This document shows, piece by piece, positions 47,689 to 55,349 of a DNA stretch of 64,000 bases. The notes under the pieces are model-generated. The model was not told the DNA's origin, made no database searches, and saw only the letters and a list, made by a program, of their open reading frames with translations. The position numbers and the translations under genes are program-made. Positions within the stretch are counted from its first letter, which is position 1. The number at the start of each line of letters is the position of its first letter. This stretch comes from Lachnospiraceae bacterium (GTDB taxonomy: Bacteria > Bacillota > Clostridia > Lachnospirales > Lachnospiraceae), in the NCBI GenBank assembly GCA_024690825.1, contig JAILOK010000056.1, positions 186,001 through 250,000 on the forward strand. The letters run 5' to 3'.

Positions 47689-49101
47689 ATGGGATCTCCT
47701 GAAAGAAAACAGATAAAATATAAAAAACATTTCCATATAAACGCGGGAGTATTGATCTTCGGAGCGATCTTTGTATATATCCTGTTTGTTCTCTATGCTT
47801 ATCAGCACACGACGCATCTGACCGGATACGAGGTCACGATGGGATCGCTCGCCGTGGACTCGGCCTTCAGGGGAGTCGCCGTAAGGAAGGAAGAAGTAGT
47901 AAGCGTAAACGACGCGGGTTATATCAATTATTACGCAAAGGAAAATGAGCACACGGGCAAGGGAGGACTTGTATATTCCGTTGATGAGAGCGGAACGCTT
48001 TCGCGGATGATAGAGGATGGCCGTATGGTGAGCGGAGTCCTTTCGGATGAGGATCTTAAAGAACTCAAGAATCAACTCATAAATGACGGTTTCACTTATG
48101 ATGACAGAAATTTCAGGCATGTATATACGATGAAGGAGGCTGTTTCGGGAACAGCTCATAAACTTGCCGGAGTAAGCGCTTTGGCAAGCTTAAAGAGCCT
48201 TTCGGGAAACGAGGCGGCAAATCATATAAATATGGGGTACTCACCCGATCCCGGGATCGTCATATATTCGACGGACGGTCTGGAAGACTTAAAATCAGGC
48301 GAGGTGGGAAAAGACACCTTTGATGAGGAAAAACACACAACGGAAGTTTTGACGGACGGAAGACTTGTGGGAGGCGGAGATCCGGCATTTAAGCTCGTTA
48401 CGGAAGAAAACTGGTCGGTCGTGGTACCGGCGGATGATGATCTGAAACAGGCCATCGGAGATGATTCCTATGTAAAGGTGAGGTTTGTGGAAAACGACTA
48501 CGAATCATGGGGAAAGGTAAACTTTCTTGATAATGCGGACGGGATGTATCTTGAACTGTCATTTACCAATTCAATGATCACTTTTGCTTCGGAAAGATAT
48601 CTGGACATAGAACTTGAGCTGTCCGAATCAAAAGGCTTAAAAGTCCCTAATTCCGCCATAGTCAAAATGGAATTCTATCTTATTCCCGAAGAATATCTGA
48701 CGGCAGGAACAAACGAATCCGAGGGATTTATCAGAAGAACCTATTTAGAGGACGGCAGCGACTCGACGGAATTTGTTGCCGCCGATATCTATAATAATAT
48801 CGACGGCATGCTTTACATCGATACATCGGTATTCAACTCGGGAGATGTGATAATAAAACCGGATTCCGCAGACACCTACACGGTACAGGACAGGGACACA
48901 CTGACGGGTGTATATAACATGAACAAAGGATATGCGGATTTTACCAATATTGAAATAATAAAATCAAATACCGAGTATTCTATTGTCAGTTCCAAATCGA
49001 AGTATGATCTTCAGGTCTATGATTATATCGTTCTTGACGGTGACGGTGTCAATGACAATGACTTCGTAACGGACACCGATACGGGAATAAATATCAGATA
49101 G
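47689..49101 (+). CDS. HlyD-like single-pass membrane protein
   Basis: About 470 residues from ATG 47689; in-frame TTG codons upstream lie in the terminator tail and are unlikely. A basic N-terminus (GSPERKQIKYKKHFH) precedes one membrane helix (about 16-38, GVLIFGAIFVYILFVLYAYQ). The extracytoplasmic part has barrel-sandwich features of HlyD/RND adaptor proteins: AFRGVAVRKEEVVSVNDAGY and GGLVYSVDESG. No cognate transporter gene is adjacent. The gene sits before yggS and sepF, a location typical of Clostridia, so a role around division or envelope is possible. This is inference. Confidence 0.75.
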   Translation: MGSPERKQIKYKKHFHINAGVLIFGAIFVYILFVLYAYQHTTHLTGYEVTMGSLAVDSAFRGVAVRKEEVVSVNDAGYINYYAKENEHTGKGGLVYSVDESGTLSRMIEDGRMVSGVLSDEDLKELKNQLINDGFTYDDRNFRHVYTMKEAVSGTAHKLAGVSALASLKSLSGNEAANHINMGYSPDPGIVIYSTDGLEDLKSGEVGKDTFDEEKHTTEVLTDGRLVGGGDPAFKLVTEENWSVVVPADDDLKQAIGDDSYVKVRFVENDYESWGKVNFLDNADGMYLELSFTNSMITFASERYLDIELELSESKGLKVPNSAIVKMEFYLIPEEYLTAGTNESEGFIRRTYLEDGSDSTEFVAADIYNNIDGMLYIDTSVFNSGDVIIKPDSADTYTVQDRDTLTGVYNMNKGYADFTNIEIIKSNTEYSIVSSKSKYDLQVYDYIVLDGDGVNDNDFVTDTDTGINIR

Positions 49102-49116
49102 AAAAGGGGAATGTTC

Positions 49117-49815
49117 ATGATCAAAGAGAATCTCAAAGCCGTGGAGGCAAACATCTGCGCGGCCTGCGAAAGAGCCGGGAGAAGGAGAGAGGAAGTGACC
49201 CTGATAGCGGTCAGCAAGACGAAGCCGGTGGAGGACATCATGGAAGCGTATTCCGCAGGGATAAGGGATTTCGGTGAGAACAAGGTCCAGGAGCTCTGCG
49301 ACAAATATGAGCAGCTTCCGAAGGACATCCGCTGGCATATGATAGGCCATCTGCAGAAGAACAAGGTGAAGTACCTGATAGGGAAGACTGTACTCATTCA
49401 CGGTGTTGATTCTTTTGAACTGGCGCAGGAGATCAACAAAAGATCCGAACAGAAAAATGTCGTTTCCGACATCCTTATAGAGGTTAACATCGCAAATGAG
49501 GATTCAAAATTCGGAATCCGCTCTGAGAGCGCGTTTTCGTTGATCGAGCAGATTATGGAACTTTCTTATGTGAACATAAAAGGGCTCATGTGCATAGCAC
49601 CATATGTTGTGGTTCCAGATGAAAATCGCGATTATTTTAAAAAAATGTTGAAATTAGATGTTGACATAAATAAACTTTTGAGTAATAATAGTCCCATGGA
49701 TGTTATGTCAATGGGGATGACCTGTGATTATGAGACGGCTATTGAAGAGGGAGCCACGATGGTCAGGGTCGGAACCGGAATATTCGGAGAGAGGGATTAC
49801 GGTATAAAGACATGA
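49117..49815 (+). CDS. yggS: YggS-family PLP homeostasis protein
   Basis: 232 residues from ATG 49117 (an ATG at 49111 has too short a spacing from GGGGA). Single-domain PLP-binding TIM barrel. The PLP Lys lies in IAVSKTKPVEDI, and FGENKVQEL, WHMIGHLQKNKVKYL and MGMTCDYETAIEEGATMVRVG are family motifs. The family buffers pyridoxal phosphate and affects amino-acid pools. It is encoded just before sepF, as in most Firmicutes. Confidence 0.95.
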   Translation: MIKENLKAVEANICAACERAGRRREEVTLIAVSKTKPVEDIMEAYSAGIRDFGENKVQELCDKYEQLPKDIRWHMIGHLQKNKVKYLIGKTVLIHGVDSFELAQEINKRSEQKNVVSDILIEVNIANEDSKFGIRSESAFSLIEQIMELSYVNIKGLMCIAPYVVVPDENRDYFKKMLKLDVDINKLLSNNSPMDVMSMGMTCDYETAIEEGATMVRVGTGIFGERDYGIKT

Positions 49816-49844
49816 TCCCTTAAAGATCAGGAGGATATATTAAC

Positions 49845-50351
49845 ATGGGAGTTTTAGACAAGTTCCTCAGCACGCTTACTTTGGACAATGATATCGATGA
49901 CGATATCTATGAAGAGGACGATGATGATGTGGTAGTATCGAGGAGGAGATTCGGGAGAAACCGCGATATGGACGATGACATGGAAGAAGATATCCGCCCC
50001 TCATCGAAAGCAAAGATCACACCGATGCCTCGTTCAAAGAAGTCATCTCTGGCGGCAGGAATGGAAGTCTGTGTGATAAAGCCGGCGTCGGTGGAGGACA
50101 GCAGAGCCATAGTCGACACATTGCTTGAAAACAGGACAGTAGTGATCAATCTCGAGGGCATCACGGTCGAGGCAGCGCAGAGGATCATGGATTATACATC
50201 CGGTGCCAATGCGGCGCTTAACGGCCACCTGCAGAAGATATCAAGGAATATCTTCATAGTTACACCCAGAAGTGTTGATATCTCGGGAGATTTCCAGGAT
50301 GTACTGAGCGGCTCGATAGATATGTACGATAATAACAGCCGCAGGATGTAA
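49845..50351 (+). CDS. sepF: Cell division protein SepF
   Basis: 168 residues. An N-terminal membrane-binding amphipathic helix (MGVLDKFLSTLTL) is followed by a very acidic linker (DNDIDDDIYEEDDDDV) with a basic patch. The C-terminal SepF domain (about 75-160) includes VEDSRAIVDTLLENRTVVIN and GANAALNGHLQKISRNIFIV. It bundles FtsZ filaments and tethers them to the membrane. The ribosome site AGGAGG precedes ATG 49845. A terminator follows. Confidence 0.95.
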   Translation: MGVLDKFLSTLTLDNDIDDDIYEEDDDDVVVSRRRFGRNRDMDDDMEEDIRPSSKAKITPMPRSKKSSLAAGMEVCVIKPASVEDSRAIVDTLLENRTVVINLEGITVEAAQRIMDYTSGANAALNGHLQKISRNIFIVTPRSVDISGDFQDVLSGSIDMYDNNSRRM

Positions 50352-50390
50352 GCGATTAATTTTCCTTAAGTGTGGATTTCCCTTAAAAAA

Positions 50391-50424
50391 AGGACGGACG
50401 ATCGAAAGATCGTCTGTTCTTTTA
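50391..50424 (+). terminator. Intrinsic terminator after sepF
   Basis: A 13-bp stem AGGACGGACGATC / GATCGTCTGTTCT, with two G-U pairs and a GAAA tetraloop, is followed by TTTTATG. An A-run lies on the 5' side. Confidence 0.85.
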
Positions 50425-50465
50425 TGTTCATGTCACGCCTGTGACAAAAGCCGCGCATCATACCC

Positions 50466-50494
50466 TTGCAAGGGCAGTGGCAGTAATGTAAAAT
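50466..50494 (+). promoter_or_regulatory. Likely promoter of aroB
   Basis: TTGCAA (50466-50471), 17 bases, TAAAAT (50489-50494), 19 bases before ATG 50514. It follows the sepF terminator, consistent with a new transcription unit aroB-lspA-rluD. Confidence 0.55.
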
Positions 50495-50513
50495 ATGATT
50501 TTAAGAGGTTTTT

Positions 50514-51620
50514 ATGTCAGAGCATTTATTTGTTAAAACAGGAGAAAACAAAGGCTATTTCATTTTTCTTGAAAACAGTTTTTCATCTCTTTCGGCTTAT
50601 ATGAAGGAGCAGGGATTCTGTGACAAAAAAATGTGTATAGTTACGGATTCCGTGGTAAACGGCCTTTATTCCGCCGATCTGAAAGACGCGATAGCGGATG
50701 TAAGCATCCGGACGGATATTTTTGTCTTTGAGGCAGGAGAGGAGCATAAAAATCTTGACACCGTAAAAGATCTTTACAGATTCCTGACTGAAAGAAAATA
50801 TGACAGAAAAGACCTGATAATTGCTCTGGGAGGGGGAGTTACGGGTGATCTGGCCGGCTTTGCGGCAGCAACATACCTTCGCGGGATTTCCTTTATTCAG
50901 GTACCTACGACACTTCTTTCCTGCACCGATTCTTCCATAGGAGGAAAGACCGGTGTGGATCTTGATGATTACAAGAATATGGTCGGGGCTTTTCATATGC
51001 CGTCTCTTGTGTATATGAACCTTTCTACCTTGAAGACGCTTTCCGCGAGGCAGTTTGCTTCGGGAATGGCGGAGGTCATAAAGCACGGACTGATAAAGGA
51101 TGAGGCGTATTATTCATATCTTGTGAATCACTTTTCGGAAATCAATGACAGGGAGGAAGATGTTCTTTTATATGTGATAAAAAGATCGCTTGAGATAAAG
51201 CGTGATGTGGTGGAAAAGGATCCGACGGAGCAGGGAGACAGGGCGCTTTTAAATTTCGGGCATACGATCGGCCATGCCATAGAAAAATATTCGGGGCTTA
51301 AACTGTTTCACGGTGAATGCGTGGCTTTAGGTTCCATTGCCGCGGCCTATATATCATATCAGAGAGGAAATCTTTCGACAGAGGAATTTTATGAGATAAG
51401 GGATATGTTTCTTCCGTTTTTTCTGCCGATCACGCTGGAGTCGGAGGCAGAACCGGAAGAGATCTTAAAGCTTACAAAATCCGACAAAAAAATGCAGTCC
51501 GGGAAAATACGTTTTATCCTGCTCAAAAAAGTCGGAAAAGCCGTCATTGATACAACGGTCACGGATGAAGAGATATTAAACGGCATCAGGCAGCTGATAC
51601 TTTCGGATGAATGGGATTAG
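50514..51620 (+). CDS. aroB: 3-dehydroquinate synthase
   Basis: 368 residues. NAD- and divalent-metal-dependent enzyme that makes 3-dehydroquinate from DAHP, the second shikimate step. Motifs: LIALGGGVTGDLAGFAAATY, FIQVPTTLLSCTDSSIGGKT, and metal ligand regions FGHTIGHAIEKYSG and LFHGECVALG. AAGAGG precedes ATG 50514. lspA follows after 12 bases. No other shikimate gene is present here. Confidence 0.95.
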   Translation: MSEHLFVKTGENKGYFIFLENSFSSLSAYMKEQGFCDKKMCIVTDSVVNGLYSADLKDAIADVSIRTDIFVFEAGEEHKNLDTVKDLYRFLTERKYDRKDLIIALGGGVTGDLAGFAAATYLRGISFIQVPTTLLSCTDSSIGGKTGVDLDDYKNMVGAFHMPSLVYMNLSTLKTLSARQFASGMAEVIKHGLIKDEAYYSYLVNHFSEINDREEDVLLYVIKRSLEIKRDVVEKDPTEQGDRALLNFGHTIGHAIEKYSGLKLFHGECVALGSIAAAYISYQRGNLSTEEFYEIRDMFLPFFLPITLESEAEPEEILKLTKSDKKMQSGKIRFILLKKVGKAVIDTTVTDEEILNGIRQLILSDEWD

Positions 51621-51632
51621 AGGAAAGAGACA

Positions 51633-52205
51633 ATGGAGAGAAAGAAGGGGATCATATATTTTTGCATAGATATTGCGGGAGCGGTGCTTCTTTTTTTTAT
51701 TGACCGGCTTTCAAAGATCTGGGCCTGCGATACTCTCAGGGGGAAGGATGCGTTTGTGCTCGTCCCGGGAGTGTTTGAATTTTCGTATCTTGAAAATTAC
51801 GGTGCGGCTTTCGGCATCCTTCAGAATTTCAGGATATTTTTCATTGTGATGGGCGTGGCTTTCCTTTTGATCATGATGTTTTTCCTGCTTAAGCTGCCAC
51901 CGACAAAAAAATACAGGCTTTTACGCATCTGCTTCGTCTTTATGGCAGCCGGAGCTGCCGGTAATCTTTATGACAGGATCTTTTTTAATTATGTGATCGA
52001 CTTTATATATTTTTCCTATATAAATTTCCCGGTCTTCAATGTTGCGGATTGTTATGTGACAGTTTCAACCGCGGTCCTCATCATACTCCTGCTCTTTGTT
52101 TTCAGGGAGGAAGACCTTGATCTTAAAAAGATAAACGCCCGTAACGGAAGCGGGAATACAAAAGAGAGCGTACAGGAGAAAAAAGAGGACGCCGATGGCC
52201 GATAA
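51633..52205 (+). CDS. lspA: Lipoprotein signal peptidase (signal peptidase II)
   Basis: 190 residues. Membrane aspartic protease that removes prolipoprotein signal peptides. Four membrane segments are seen. Conserved FFIDRLSKIWA, ENYGAAFGIL, FNYVIDFIYF with one catalytic Asp, and FNVADCYVTVSTAVLI with the other. About 30 charged C-terminal residues after the last helix are longer than usual. The last bases overlap rluD by 11. Lipoproteins likely processed by it are encoded at 21.5 and perhaps 46.1 kb. Confidence 0.94.
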   Translation: MERKKGIIYFCIDIAGAVLLFFIDRLSKIWACDTLRGKDAFVLVPGVFEFSYLENYGAAFGILQNFRIFFIVMGVAFLLIMMFFLLKLPPTKKYRLLRICFVFMAAGAAGNLYDRIFFNYVIDFIYFSYINFPVFNVADCYVTVSTAVLIILLLFVFREEDLDLKKINARNGSGNTKESVQEKKEDADGR

Positions 52206-53118
52206 CCAACTTAAGTTCCTTGTACCGGAAGAACTTGAGGGACAACGAGCCGACAAGGGCATAAGCGAATATCTGGACGACTTCAGCCGGAGCAGGATTC
52301 ATTCGATAATAAAAGAGGGAAGGGTTTTCGTTAACGGCAAAAATGCCGAGGCGGACTTAAGACTTAAAACCCTCGATGAGGTCGTGATAGATGTTCCCGA
52401 CATCGTCATACCGGATATACTGCCCGAAGATATACCGCTTGATATCCTTTATGAGGACGAGGAACTGCTTGTCGTCAATAAACCCAAAGGTATGGTCGTG
52501 CATCCTGCTGCGGGACACTACAGCGGCACGCTTGTAAATGCCCTGATGTATCATTGCACGGATCTTTCGGGAATAAACGGAGTGCTCCGTCCGGGGATCG
52601 TTCACAGGATCGACAGGGATACCACGGGCGCACTCATCGTCTGCAAGACTGATGAGGCTCATAGAAATATTGCTGCACAGCTTAAGGAACACAGCATCAA
52701 ACGGCTTTACAGGGCGGTGGTAACGGGAGTGATAAAGGATGATGAAGGCACTGTGGATGCGCCGATAGGAAGACACCCGTCAGACCGCAAAAAGATGGCG
52801 GCGAATGTACCAAACGGGAAAAGGGCCGTTACTCATTACAGAGTTCTGGAAAGATTTAAGGCGCATACCTATATAGAATGCAGACTTGAGACCGGAAGGA
52901 CACATCAGATAAGGGTGCACATGGCACTGATACATCATCCGGTCCTGGGAGATGAAGTATACTCTGCGGCAAAGAGCCGCTACCGGACTTCGGGCCAGAC
53001 GCTGCATGCGTATCTGTCCGGTTTTGATAAGCCGTCCGACGGCAGTTACATTGAGGTTACAGCACCGCTTCCGGACTATTTTGAGGATCTCTTAAAAAAA
53101 CTGAGAAATGAAAAATGA
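52195..53118 (+). CDS. rluD: RluD-family 23S rRNA pseudouridine synthase
   Basis: 307 residues. An N-terminal S4 RNA-binding domain (about 15-75, RADKGISEYLDDFSRSRIHS) is followed by the RluA/RluD catalytic domain with the catalytic Asp in GIVHRIDRDTTGALIV and the RTHQIRVHMALIHHPVLGD motif. It makes pseudouridines in helix 69 of 23S rRNA in the family; RlmH encoded at 17 kb methylates one of these. The lspA-rluD pairing is typical of Firmicutes. Confidence 0.93.
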   Translation: MADNQLKFLVPEELEGQRADKGISEYLDDFSRSRIHSIIKEGRVFVNGKNAEADLRLKTLDEVVIDVPDIVIPDILPEDIPLDILYEDEELLVVNKPKGMVVHPAAGHYSGTLVNALMYHCTDLSGINGVLRPGIVHRIDRDTTGALIVCKTDEAHRNIAAQLKEHSIKRLYRAVVTGVIKDDEGTVDAPIGRHPSDRKKMAANVPNGKRAVTHYRVLERFKAHTYIECRLETGRTHQIRVHMALIHHPVLGDEVYSAAKSRYRTSGQTLHAYLSGFDKPSDGSYIEVTAPLPDYFEDLLKKLRNEK

Positions 53119-53146
53119 GAAATGACAAAAAAGGGAGGCATTTGTT

Positions 53147-53773
53147 ATGGAATCTGTTATAACGATAGGCAGGCAGTTCGGATCGGGAGGAAGAGAGATC
53201 GCGCAGAAACTGGCTGATGAGTTCGGGATAAAATTTTATGACAGGGAGCTGCTTGCCAGAGCGGCAAAGGATTCCGGACTGTGCGAGGAGGTCCTGCAGA
53301 ATCATGATGAGATGCCTACGAGTTCATTCCTGTACAACCTTGTCATGGATACCTACTCGTTTGGATATAATTCTTCAGCGTATGTGGACATGCCTGTAAG
53401 CCACAGGGTATTTCTGGCCCAGTTTGATACGATCAAAAAGATCGCGGACGAAGGCCCCTGCGTTATAGTCGGAAGATGCGCCGATTACGCGCTTTCGGAC
53501 AGAAAAAATCTGATAAGCGTCTTTATTGCGGCAAATCAGGAGGCCAAGCTCAAAAGAGTCATGGAAAAATATGACCTGACCGAAAGCAAGGCCAGAGAGA
53601 TGCTCATAAAGAAGGATAAGCAGAGAAAGAGTTATTATGATTATTATTCTTCAAAACGATGGGGACATGTTGATACATATGATATCTCGATTAATTCATC
53701 CGTGCTCGGCATTGACGGGACCGTGAAGCTTTTGTGTCAGTACATCAGTGATGTCGAAGAGGCAAGAAAATAA
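53147..53773 (+). CDS. Cytidylate-kinase-like protein
   Basis: 208 residues. P-loop variant ITIGRQFGSGGREIAQKLAD at the N-terminus, followed by FYDRELLARAAKDSG, as in the cytidylate-kinase-like family common in Firmicutes. VIVGRCADYALSD and KDKQRKSYYDYYSSKRWG resemble the NMP-binding and lid regions. It is not the canonical Cmk, so the substrate is uncertain. AAGGGAGG precedes ATG 53147. A bidirectional-looking hairpin follows. Confidence 0.85.
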   Translation: MESVITIGRQFGSGGREIAQKLADEFGIKFYDRELLARAAKDSGLCEEVLQNHDEMPTSSFLYNLVMDTYSFGYNSSAYVDMPVSHRVFLAQFDTIKKIADEGPCVIVGRCADYALSDRKNLISVFIAANQEAKLKRVMEKYDLTESKAREMLIKKDKQRKSYYDYYSSKRWGHVDTYDISINSSVLGIDGTVKLLCQYISDVEEARK

Positions 53774-53789
53774 CAGCAGGATACTGTTT

Positions 53790-53817
53790 AAGGCAGGGGC
53801 GCATCCCCTGCCTTATT
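53790..53817. terminator. Shared terminator between convergent genes
   Basis: A perfect 10-bp stem AAGGCAGGGG / CCCCTGCCTT (53790-53799 and 53805-53814) with loop CGCAT, followed by ATTTG on the plus strand and AAACAG on the minus. It lies between the convergent kinase-like and DUF1294 genes; it is best as a plus-strand terminator. Confidence 0.75.
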
Positions 53818-53823
53818 TGATGT

Positions 53824-54123
53824 TCAGTACAGTATACTGATCTTTATGTTTGAAAAAAAGATATACCAGACCGCGAGAACTATGTGTACGAGCAATATGA
53901 GAGGAACACAGATGAGAAATTTTTTCTTCTTGGTCTTGTGGTGAAAGATAAACATCCCGGAAAGCGCGCCGACAGATCCTCCCAAAGCGGCAAGCCACAG
54001 AAGGGCGGCCTCGCTGATGCGGAATTTTCCGGCCTTTGCAAGGGCTTTGTCTGTTCCGTATACGGCAAAAGTGATGAGAGTGACAGATGCGAGATATATA
54101 AAGAAGATCCGTTCTATGGTCAT
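53824..54123 (-). CDS. DUF1294 small membrane protein
   Basis: 99 residues with three or four hydrophobic segments. The family pattern GTDKALAKAGKFRISEAALL, then GGSVGALSGMFIFHHKTKKKKF, identifies DUF1294, where the HKT/K segment is conserved. Function unknown. It starts 5 bases after the stop of the upstream recombinase gene, so the two are likely co-transcribed. Confidence 0.88.
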   Translation of the reverse strand: MTIERIFFIYLASVTLITFAVYGTDKALAKAGKFRISEAALLWLAALGGSVGALSGMFIFHHKTKKKKFLICVPLILLVHIVLAVWYIFFSNIKISILY

Positions 54124-54128
54124 ATCGG

Positions 54129-55172
54129 TTAATCCTGGCTTAAGTTTCTGACAGCCTCAATGGAGGCTTCCGTACTTGTTACATAGTGCATGGTGCTTGA
54201 GATGGAAGAGTGGCCCATGAGTTTCTGGACCTTTTCGACATCGCCGGTCTTTATAAGCATCGTTTCGGCAAAGGTTGTGCGCAGTTTATGAGGAGTGATC
54301 CTTTCGGCCTTGTCCGGTACGCACCCATACATATATTTTTTTACGAGCTTCTCGACAGATCTGACGCTGATGCGTTCTCCCGATCTGTTTAAGAAGACAG
54401 CCGTTTCGTTTTTATCGGGTTTATATAATCCCCTGCCGTTTTCAATGTAATCGGAAAGGATCATTTCGGCATTGTCCGACATGTAAACGGTATCGAAATT
54501 ACCACCCTTGCGATGGACATTTATACCGTGTTTTGAGAAATTAATATCATTTAAGTTCATGCCCACAAGCTCGGATACACGGATGCCGGTATCAAGAAAG
54601 ATGGTACATATGGCGGCGTCCCGCTTTGAAGCTTTGATGTCGTGGAATTTCAGCTGGTTTTTTGTCAGTCCGTCGCCGGTCGATACGGTATTGATGAGAT
54701 CCTGCTTTTCTTCGTGTTCGAGATAGACTATCTCTTTCTTTTTGACCCGGCCGCGTTTTATCATTTCAACAGGATTGGTGTTTATGTATCCGTGAGCTGT
54801 CAGGTATGAAAACAGACGGTTCAGGCTTACCATATAGTGCATAATGGTGGTCTCGCTGCAGACCGAAAGACCCTTATTGCTCTTTCTTTCCTTAGGCATC
54901 CGAAGATCGTGTAGGAATTCGGCTATATCCTCATCGGTAAGCTCTGCCATATCATCCACAGATATTTCTTTTATTCCTTTCCTTGCAAAGCACGGATTGT
55001 TTTCGATCAGAAAATCAAAAAAGGTTTTCAGCTGGCTTGCATAGGAGTATAAAGTCATGCCGGAGAGGTGATTTTCCTCAGACATGAAAAAACTCCGCAC
55101 AAACCGCGGCATTTCTTTATTTATTGCTTCAGCCCTGAACCGGGCTTCGTTTTCTTTTTCTTCCTTGTACAC
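54129..55172 (-). CDS. Tyrosine recombinase, XerS/XerD-like
   Basis: 347 residues. An N-terminal SAM-like DNA-binding domain with TLYSYASQLKTFFDFLIENN is followed by the catalytic domain. Visible catalytic residues: Arg in DTGIRVSELVG, HKLR in ITPHKLRTTFAETML, His in LMGHSSISSTMHYVT and the nucleophilic Tyr in the same segment. The length and the N-terminus (MPRFVRSFFMSEE) resemble the single-recombinase XerS of streptococci more than XerC or XerD, which are about 300 residues. Start is GTG 55172 with CAGGATAAG upstream. It stands alone with no phage or integron genes, which favours a chromosome dimer-resolution role. That role is inference. Confidence 0.82.
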   Translation of the reverse strand: MYKEEKENEARFRAEAINKEMPRFVRSFFMSEENHLSGMTLYSYASQLKTFFDFLIENNPCFARKGIKEISVDDMAELTDEDIAEFLHDLRMPKERKSNKGLSVCSETTIMHYMVSLNRLFSYLTAHGYINTNPVEMIKRGRVKKKEIVYLEHEEKQDLINTVSTGDGLTKNQLKFHDIKASKRDAAICTIFLDTGIRVSELVGMNLNDINFSKHGINVHRKGGNFDTVYMSDNAEMILSDYIENGRGLYKPDKNETAVFLNRSGERISVRSVEKLVKKYMYGCVPDKAERITPHKLRTTFAETMLIKTGDVEKVQKLMGHSSISSTMHYVTSTEASIEAVRNLSQD

Positions 55173-55271
55173 GACTTATCCTGCCCTGAAATTTACCGAT
55201 CCGGTGATATGGTTTTGAGACGGTCCGGCCTTCATAGTTATGTAACCTAATTAATAATAACAAAAATATGG

Positions 55272-55281
55272 ATACATGTAT
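55272..55281. promoter_or_regulatory. 10-base palindrome ATACATGTAT
   Basis: Perfect palindrome 11 bases upstream of the kinase -35 element. A possible operator for the kinase operon or the recombinase. No known binding motif is assigned. Confidence 0.3.
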
Positions 55282-55291
55282 ATAGTTAAAA

Positions 55292-55321
55292 TTGAAAATA
55301 TGGAATTGTATGATATATAAT
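55292..55321 (+). promoter_or_regulatory. Likely promoter of the three-kinase operon
   Basis: TTGAAA (55292-55297), 18 bases, perfect TATAAT (55316-55321), about 29 bases before the first kinase start. No comparable promoter is seen in the 14- and 8-base gaps between the kinases. Confidence 0.6.
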
Positions 55322-55349
55322 TATTGAAAATGTAAATGTTTAAGGAGCA

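Larger units (their letters stand above)
55173..55349. other. AT-rich divergent intergenic region
   Basis: 177 bases between the recombinase (minus) and the first kinase (plus). The half nearest the kinase is strongly AT-rich. It holds the kinase promoter candidate and the palindrome ATACATGTAT (55272-55281). It must also hold the recombinase promoter on the minus strand, where only weak matches are seen, and could hold a recombination site. Confidence 0.7.
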
